Source: an uncultured Kineosporia sp. (GTDB lineage Bacteria > Actinomycetota > Actinomycetes > Actinomycetales > Kineosporiaceae). From it: a stretch of DNA of 7,799 bases. Position numbers and translations under genes: made by a program. The notes beneath the pieces were generated by a model. That model made no database searches, had not been told where the DNA came from, and saw only the letters and a list, made by a program, of their open reading frames with translations. Each line of letters starts with the position of its first letter. The first letter of the stretch is position 1. This document shows, in pieces, positions 5,705 through 7,799 of the stretch. The stretch lies in contig CALMAR010000046.1 in the NCBI GenBank assembly GCA_937859855.1, forward strand, positions 1 through 7,799. The letters run 5' to 3'.

Positions 5705-6862
5705 GTGCCGGAACGACGTGGGGAGACGTGGCCCCCTGCGCGTTTCCGGCTGCGTTCCTCGCACAACAATCTGCTGGTCAACTGCTATGACCGCCAAGAT
5801 CCGTTGCCGCTGGACGCCATTATCGTTCCGAGCCATCGCACCGCCGATCATGTCGACGCGGCGGCCGGGCTGGCCAAAAATCTCAACTGCCATCTGATTG
5901 TCCTCAGCAATCAGAACTCGTCGGTAGCTGAGGTGGCCGGGAGAATGTCCGCTCCGGGCGGGGTTGCCGTTCGGGTGACGCCTTGGGCCCTCAATGGCCC
6001 ACTCAAGCTGACCACCATGATGTGGGCGCCGGGCCGCTCACCCGCCTTTGTGGATCGCTCGCTGAAGCGGAACATCGGATTGCTCGTTGCTCGAATGCTG
6101 GACTGGACACGGGTGCTGTTCCTGGACGACGACATTCCCAATCTCGACAGTCATGCCGTTCAGGGTGCGGTGGGGAACGTACGAGTCGATGGTCCTCGTG
6201 TTGCCGGTTGGCGGGCCCGCCATTACCCGGACAACTCGGTGGTCTGTCATGCCCTCAGAGCTTCGGGTGAGCTGCAGGACGTCTTTGTAGCGGGCGGAGC
6301 GCTGCTGGTGCACTTGCGGGGTCGGCTCCCTTTCTATCCGGCCGTGTACAACGAGGACTGGCTGTTCATGCACGACTTCATCATCACGAGCCAGGTTGGC
6401 TGGGTCGACGACGTCGACCAGCTGGCCTACCACCCTTTCGATGATCCGGAACGTGCGAGCCGGGAGGAGTTCGGCGACATACTGGCCGAAGGCCTGATGG
6501 CCCTTGTGCATGAAGGAAGATCCGTTCTGGTCGCCTGCCTGCCGTCCTACTGGCCCGAGGTGATGCACGAACGCCGCTATATGCTCCGCCACATTGAGCG
6601 ACGGCTCTGGCGCCGCCGCCAAGAGGGTCACGCCACCACGGCCGACGGTCACGAGATCATCCGGGTGTTGCGTTCGATCGAGGCGGCGCGCGAGACGCTG
6701 AACGGAATCACTCCGGACAACCTGGCCGAGTTCACCTCAGCGTGGCGCCATGATCTATATCTCTGGAACAGCCGGCTCGCGCAACTGCCGCGGTTCGGCC
6801 AGATTGAAGAAGCGCTGAATTGGCTGGGACTCCGCGACATCCACTACGCCAATCCCGCGTAA
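5705..6862 (+). CDS. GT-A-like glycosyltransferase, second of a tandem pair
   Basis: The 385-residue product is a paralogue of the preceding protein. Shared landmarks are PPARFRLRSSHNNLLV (10-25, matching PSARVSYRGRHNRALV in the first copy), DAIIVPSHR (37-45), SLKRNIGLLVA (119-129), RVLFLDDDIP (136-145), DNSVVCHA (176-183), AGGALLVHL (196-204), YNEDWLFM (215-222), REEFGDILAEGLM (253-265) and a helical C-terminal region with FTSAWRHDLYLW (343-354). The DDD motif and conserved NED suggest a metal-dependent transferase using a nucleotide sugar; donor and acceptor are unknown. It lacks the long N-terminal extension of its neighbour, which makes its GTG start, backed by a good RBS, the more reliable of the two. 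No membrane helix is evident. Its codons are more strongly G/C-ending than those of the first copy, so the pair may not be a recent duplication. Confidence 0.8.
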   Translation: MPERRGETWPPARFRLRSSHNNLLVNCYDRQDPLPLDAIIVPSHRTADHVDAAAGLAKNLNCHLIVLSNQNSSVAEVAGRMSAPGGVAVRVTPWALNGPLKLTTMMWAPGRSPAFVDRSLKRNIGLLVARMLDWTRVLFLDDDIPNLDSHAVQGAVGNVRVDGPRVAGWRARHYPDNSVVCHALRASGELQDVFVAGGALLVHLRGRLPFYPAVYNEDWLFMHDFIITSQVGWVDDVDQLAYHPFDDPERASREEFGDILAEGLMALVHEGRSVLVACLPSYWPEVMHERRYMLRHIERRLWRRRQEGHATTADGHEIIRVLRSIEAARETLNGITPDNLAEFTSAWRHDLYLWNSRLAQLPRFGQIEEALNWLGLRDIHYANPA

Positions 6863-6866
6863 ATGT

Positions 6867-6901
6867 GGATGCCGGCTGGCGCAGGCGCCCTGTCGTCATC
6901 C
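6867..6901 (+). terminator. possible terminator hairpin after the glycosyltransferase genes
   Basis: Beginning 5 nt after the stop codon, GGATG (6867-6871) can pair with CATCC (6897-6901), enclosing a second stem, GGCGC (6878-6882) with GCGCC (6885-6889). No U-tract follows, which is common for actinobacterial terminators but weakens the call. The rest of the gap up to 7061 shows no supported gene. Confidence 0.3.
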
Positions 6902-7061
6902 AGTCTGCAATTCTGGTAACGACGTGCCGCTCGATGGGCCGAACCTACAGAGTTAAACGTGAAGATGCCGGGCGTGTCGGCACAGGAACCTTAGCGGCTG
7001 TCCATCCGCCAGATGGTTCGCGAGCGGCGAAGCTGCGTGATCCACGCCCAGCAAGCCCTTT

Positions 7062-7394
7062 TCACAGATGGATCAAATAAATCCAGCGCACCTTGGAATC
7101 GGTACTGACCGATCGCTCGGAGCGTATTTCGTGGGTTTCATGAACGTAGACCTCCTGGCCAACGAGTGATTCCATCTCGCTGACGATCTCTTCTATGTCG
7201 GCGGCAGTTGATTCGCTCATCTCATGTATCTGAAACAGCAATTTCACCGTGCTGCCGGACACCTCGATACCAAAAGCAAGTGTGCTTTCGGGAATCAGTC
7301 CCAAGGAAGCTTGTACCGCTTGAGCAACGAGGTAGTTCTCCCAGACCGGTGCGCGGCCGGGATCATCAACGGTCGGCAGACTCACGGTTTCCAT
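7062..7394 (-). CDS. small acidic protein, likely immunity protein for the adjacent toxin
   Basis: The 110-residue product is strongly acidic (about 18 Asp/Glu against 6 Lys/Arg). It begins with a likely helix (VWENYLVAQAVQASLG, 17-32), then beta-type stretches (TLAFGIEV, TVKLLFQIHE), an acidic helix (TAADIEEIVSEMESLVG, 63-79) and C-terminal strands ending in WIYLIHL. No enzyme motif, signal peptide or membrane helix is seen. The ATG at 7394 lies inside the last codons of the toxin-like gene (13-nt overlap), the usual toxin-then-immunity arrangement of polymorphic toxin loci. Size, acidity and position support an immunity role, a cytoplasmic protein that binds and blocks the toxin domain; this is inference. 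There is no strong RBS, so expression may have depended on translation of the upstream gene, which is now frameshifted. Confidence 0.75.
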   Translation of the reverse strand: METVSLPTVDDPGRAPVWENYLVAQAVQASLGLIPESTLAFGIEVSGSTVKLLFQIHEMSESTAADIEEIVSEMESLVGQEVYVHETHEIRSERSVSTDSKVRWIYLIHL

Positions 7395-7799
7395 CCCGGG
7401 TTGTATGGCACAACGCTCGGCGACGATGTGCCCTTGATGAAGAATATATTGGTAGGCTGATGAGGATAGCCTGCCCCAGGATTGTGATTGAACCCAAGGA
7501 CACTCGAGTCTTTGACCACGACGTCGTTCCCTTTCATCCCCAATACCTCCGCATTGCCATTGTGAAAGTTATCGAGCACCCTCTGCGCATCTTCGGATGC
7601 GTGAAAATAGCCACCACCGGCGTATGCGCGCGCGCCCCAAGCACATGGCGCGCCTGACGCTGGGCACTCAGTGTGGTCCTGATCGTCGTTCTGTCGATCG
7701 TCACGCCGCTTGGCGTCCGCAGCTCGTTCAATGAGCGAGTCGCCCGGGTGAAGGTTCCGGCTAGGCGGGCTCCGGCTCCTTCGGTGAGGCGGGTGCTGG
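7382..7799 (-). pseudogene. 3' end of a polymorphic-toxin-like gene, split by an apparent frameshift (partial)
   Basis: The gene enters from the window edge on the minus strand. From 7799 to about 7635 one frame gives coherent protein, including LNELRTPSGVTIDRTTIRTT and AQRQARHVLGARA. Read on, that frame gives unrelated sequence and stops at 7534. From about 7630 to the stop at 7382 the frame one base back gives GARAYAGGGYFHASEDAQRV, VLDNFHNGNAEVLG, GFNHNPGAGYPHQPTNIFFI and a final KGTSSPSVVPYNPGWKP. Joined at the (GC)5 run 7626-7635, the two halves make one continuous C-terminal toxin-like module. The ending resembles C-terminal domains I recall from actinobacterial Rhs- or secreted-type polymorphic toxins; its enzymatic activity is not known to me. 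The upstream delivery or repeat region lies outside the window. A 2-nt GC expansion, or a sequencing error there, would explain the break. The downstream immunity-like gene overlaps its stop. Confidence 0.65.
7626..7635. repeat. (GC)5 dinucleotide run at the toxin frameshift
   Basis: Five GC units lie exactly where coding switches frame in the toxin-like gene. Removing one unit makes the frame continuous across VLGARAYAGGGYF. Dinucleotide runs of this kind are known slippage sites. Confidence 0.7.

Noticed and set aside
6038..6652. 204-codon minus-strand open frame inside the second glycosyltransferase-like gene
   Set aside because: Antisense shadow; the plus strand carries motifs shared with the paralogue.
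7626..7650. Programmed -1 ribosomal frameshift in the toxin gene
   Set aside because: Codons here (CTT GGG GCG CGC) do not form a canonical X XXY YYZ slippery site, so mutation, phase variation or sequencing error is more likely.
7208..7657. Plus-strand 149-codon frame across the toxin/immunity region
   Set aside because: The minus-strand frames give coherent toxin-like and immunity-like proteins; this translation is basic and featureless.

Overview
The window looks like chromosome from a high-GC actinobacterium. Coding sequence is GC-rich with strong G/C bias at third codon positions, GTG starts are common, and stop/start overlaps are frequent. A murB next to an adenosine-deaminase-family gene also fits actinomycetes. 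No marker fixes the genus, and no tRNA, rRNA, CRISPR array, transposase or integrase was seen.

Layout. (1) Positions 1-2225 are a conserved housekeeping block. The last 33 codons of an unknown, probably membrane-anchored protein overlap the start of murB (UDP-N-acetylenolpyruvoylglucosamine reductase, peptidoglycan precursor synthesis) by 4 nt. murB then converges, with a 9-nt overlap, on a minus-strand adenosine-deaminase-like gene. (2) Positions 2370-2606 (minus) encode a 78-residue protein with two predicted membrane helices and a clear ribosome binding site. (3) Positions 2607-2979 are an intergenic region between divergent genes. It is less GC-rich than its flanks and holds a perfect 10-bp tandem repeat and a 7-bp inverted repeat. 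(4) Positions 2980-6862 (plus) form an accessory three-gene block. It encodes a helix-turn-helix protein with a large C-terminal domain of unknown activity, then two related proteins that resemble GT-A glycosyltransferases (shared DDD and YNEDWLF motifs). The first two genes overlap by 4 nt. The third follows 122 nt later behind the same 11-nt RBS-containing sequence that precedes the first. (5) Positions 7062-7799 (minus) hold the 3' end of a polymorphic-toxin-like gene running off the window edge, and an overlapping small acidic protein that is the likely immunity gene.

Two points deserve attention. The toxin-like gene is split between two reading frames at a (GC)5 run at 7626-7635: each frame gives coherent protein on one side only, as if a 2-nt GC slippage had inactivated the toxin while leaving the immunity gene intact. 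The regulator plus paired glycosyltransferase-like genes form a compact unit whose biochemical role I cannot assign. It is the best candidate here for an undescribed system, perhaps a regulated pair acting on a surface glycan or a specialised acceptor.
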